Assembly: GCA_030597645.1 (NCBI GenBank)
Contig: JAUVRN010000103.1
Span: forward strand, 1 to 6,929
Origin: Candidatus Zixiibacteriota bacterium
GTDB lineage: Bacteria > Zixibacteria > MSB-5A5 > JAUVRN01
DNA length: 6,929 nt
Direction: 5' to 3'
In this document: positions 6,384 to 6,929 of the stretch, piece after piece
Numbering within the stretch: the stretch's first letter is position 1
How the letters are laid out: each line of letters begins with the position of its first letter
Translations under genes and position numbers: made by a program
Notes under the pieces: generated by a model
The model's input: the letters and a program-made list of their open reading frames with translations, nothing else
Databases searched by the model: none
Told to the model about the DNA's origin: nothing

Positions 6384-6929
6384 CTACTCCGTCCCGGCGC
6401 CCTCGGTCTCTGTCTCGGTCTCGGCCTTGACTTCTGCCTCTGTCTCGGCCAGCGTTTGACCCATGAGCATTTCGATTTCTGCGCGTCGCGTGGCCAGGCT
6501 CGCCCGGGCACGTTCAAACATGAGCTGGAAATCGAGGAGTTGCCTTTGTGCGTCGAGCACGTTGAGGAAATCAGCCTCTCCAGCCTCGTATGCGGTGTAC
6601 GCTGCGTTGAGTGACTGCTCCGCCTTGGGTATCAACCCATCGCGGTACAACTGCATCTTTCTCAGCGCATCGTCATGCTCGAACACGGTGCGCGCGGCCC
6701 AATCCATGAGTTGATTGCGCAGCTCGTCATAGGCATAGAGAGCCCGCTGCCGACTGGCCGCTGCTTCACGCTTGCGCGCACTGTTCTTGCCGAACCAGAT
6801 CGGCAGGCTGATGCCCGCGGAGGCGATCCATGGGTCCTTGCCACTGTCCTTCACAGCGGGATCGAGAGCCGGCCCCGGCTGGATGTAGTCGCCCCCCAGC
6901 GTAAAGGACGGCCACGCCCTCTTGGCCGC
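6384..6929 (-). CDS. TolC/CusC-type outer-membrane efflux protein (partial, C-terminal 181 residues)
   Basis: The open frame enters from the right edge and ends at TAG 6384-6386, so only the C-terminal 181 residues are present. Features match the second half of an outer-membrane efflux protein (OEP, PF02321). There are two beta-strand-like stretches (WPSFTLGGDYI near 6-16 and WIASAGISLPIWFG near 34-47), which would be the membrane barrel hairpin. A long helical region follows, with the typical YEAGEADFLNVLDAQRQL motif near 114-131, then another helix ending near EIEMLMGQ. The last 20 or so residues form an odd acidic tail of alternating Glu and Thr. In the pump it would be the trimeric exit duct docking on the adaptor. 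Being first of the visible genes and followed after 38 bases by the adaptor, it is most likely the cognate channel of this operon. The metal is not readable from this fragment, so no symbol is given. The true start lies beyond the window. Confidence 0.92.
   Translation of the reverse strand, partial: AAKRAWPSFTLGGDYIQPGPALDPAVKDSGKDPWIASAGISLPIWFGKNSARKREAAASRQRALYAYDELRNQLMDWAARTVFEHDDALRKMQLYRDGLIPKAEQSLNAAYTAYEAGEADFLNVLDAQRQLLDFQLMFERARASLATRRAEIEMLMGQTLAETEAEVKAETETETEGAGTE
6402..6449. repeat. Degenerate hexamer repeat encoding the acidic tail of the outer-membrane protein
   Basis: On the plus strand, units like CTCGGT and CTCTGT recur with interruptions (for example CTCGGTCTCTGTCTCGGTC starting at 6402, and CTCTGTCTCGGCC ending near 6450). 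Read on the minus strand, they encode Glu-Thr and Glu-Ala pairs at the C-terminus of the outer-membrane protein. The period of six keeps the frame, so gain or loss of units would only change tail length. It is short and imperfect, and may simply be low-complexity coding sequence. Confidence 0.6.

Overview
The window is a stretch of one leftward-running (minus-strand) operon for a tripartite RND-type heavy-metal efflux pump. The best fit is a Cu(I)/Ag(I) exporter of the CusABC class. All 6.9 kb is coding except a 38-base spacer. Both ends of the window cut through genes, so no operon promoter or terminator is visible. In transcription order (right to left) the genes are: the 3' part of a TolC/CusC-type outer-membrane efflux protein (6929-6384); a large CusB-type periplasmic adaptor (6345-4285); a CusA-type RND permease (4288-443); and the 5' part of a small exported c-type haem protein of the Haem_bd type (446-1). 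The last three are joined by 4-base stop/start overlaps (GTGA, then ATGA), which suggests translational coupling and roughly matched production.

The proteins would act as follows. The permease sits in the inner membrane and binds metal with a conserved periplasmic three-methionine site. The adaptor bridges the periplasm and carries several extra metal-binding modules: two heavy-metal-binding domains, a His-rich linker and a C-terminal DUF3347 domain. The outer-membrane protein forms the exit duct. The haem protein would be exported by Sec and carry a covalent c-type haem in the periplasm. Its role in the pump is unknown; a redox, sensing or copper/haem-interface role is inference.

The organism is a Gram-negative bacterium with GC-rich DNA. 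The combination of a long CusA with extra membrane segments, a CusB-DUF3347 fusion and a Haem_bd protein is reminiscent of Bacteroidota/Rhodothermota and neighbouring FCB-group or Gemmatimonadota-like lineages rather than enterobacteria. This placement rests on recalled family features only, and no search was possible.

The most interesting points are the haem gene translationally coupled to a copper pump, the roughly 110-residue membrane insert in CusA, the altered intramembrane metal and proton relay residues in CusA, and the stacking of four possible metal-binding modules in one adaptor.
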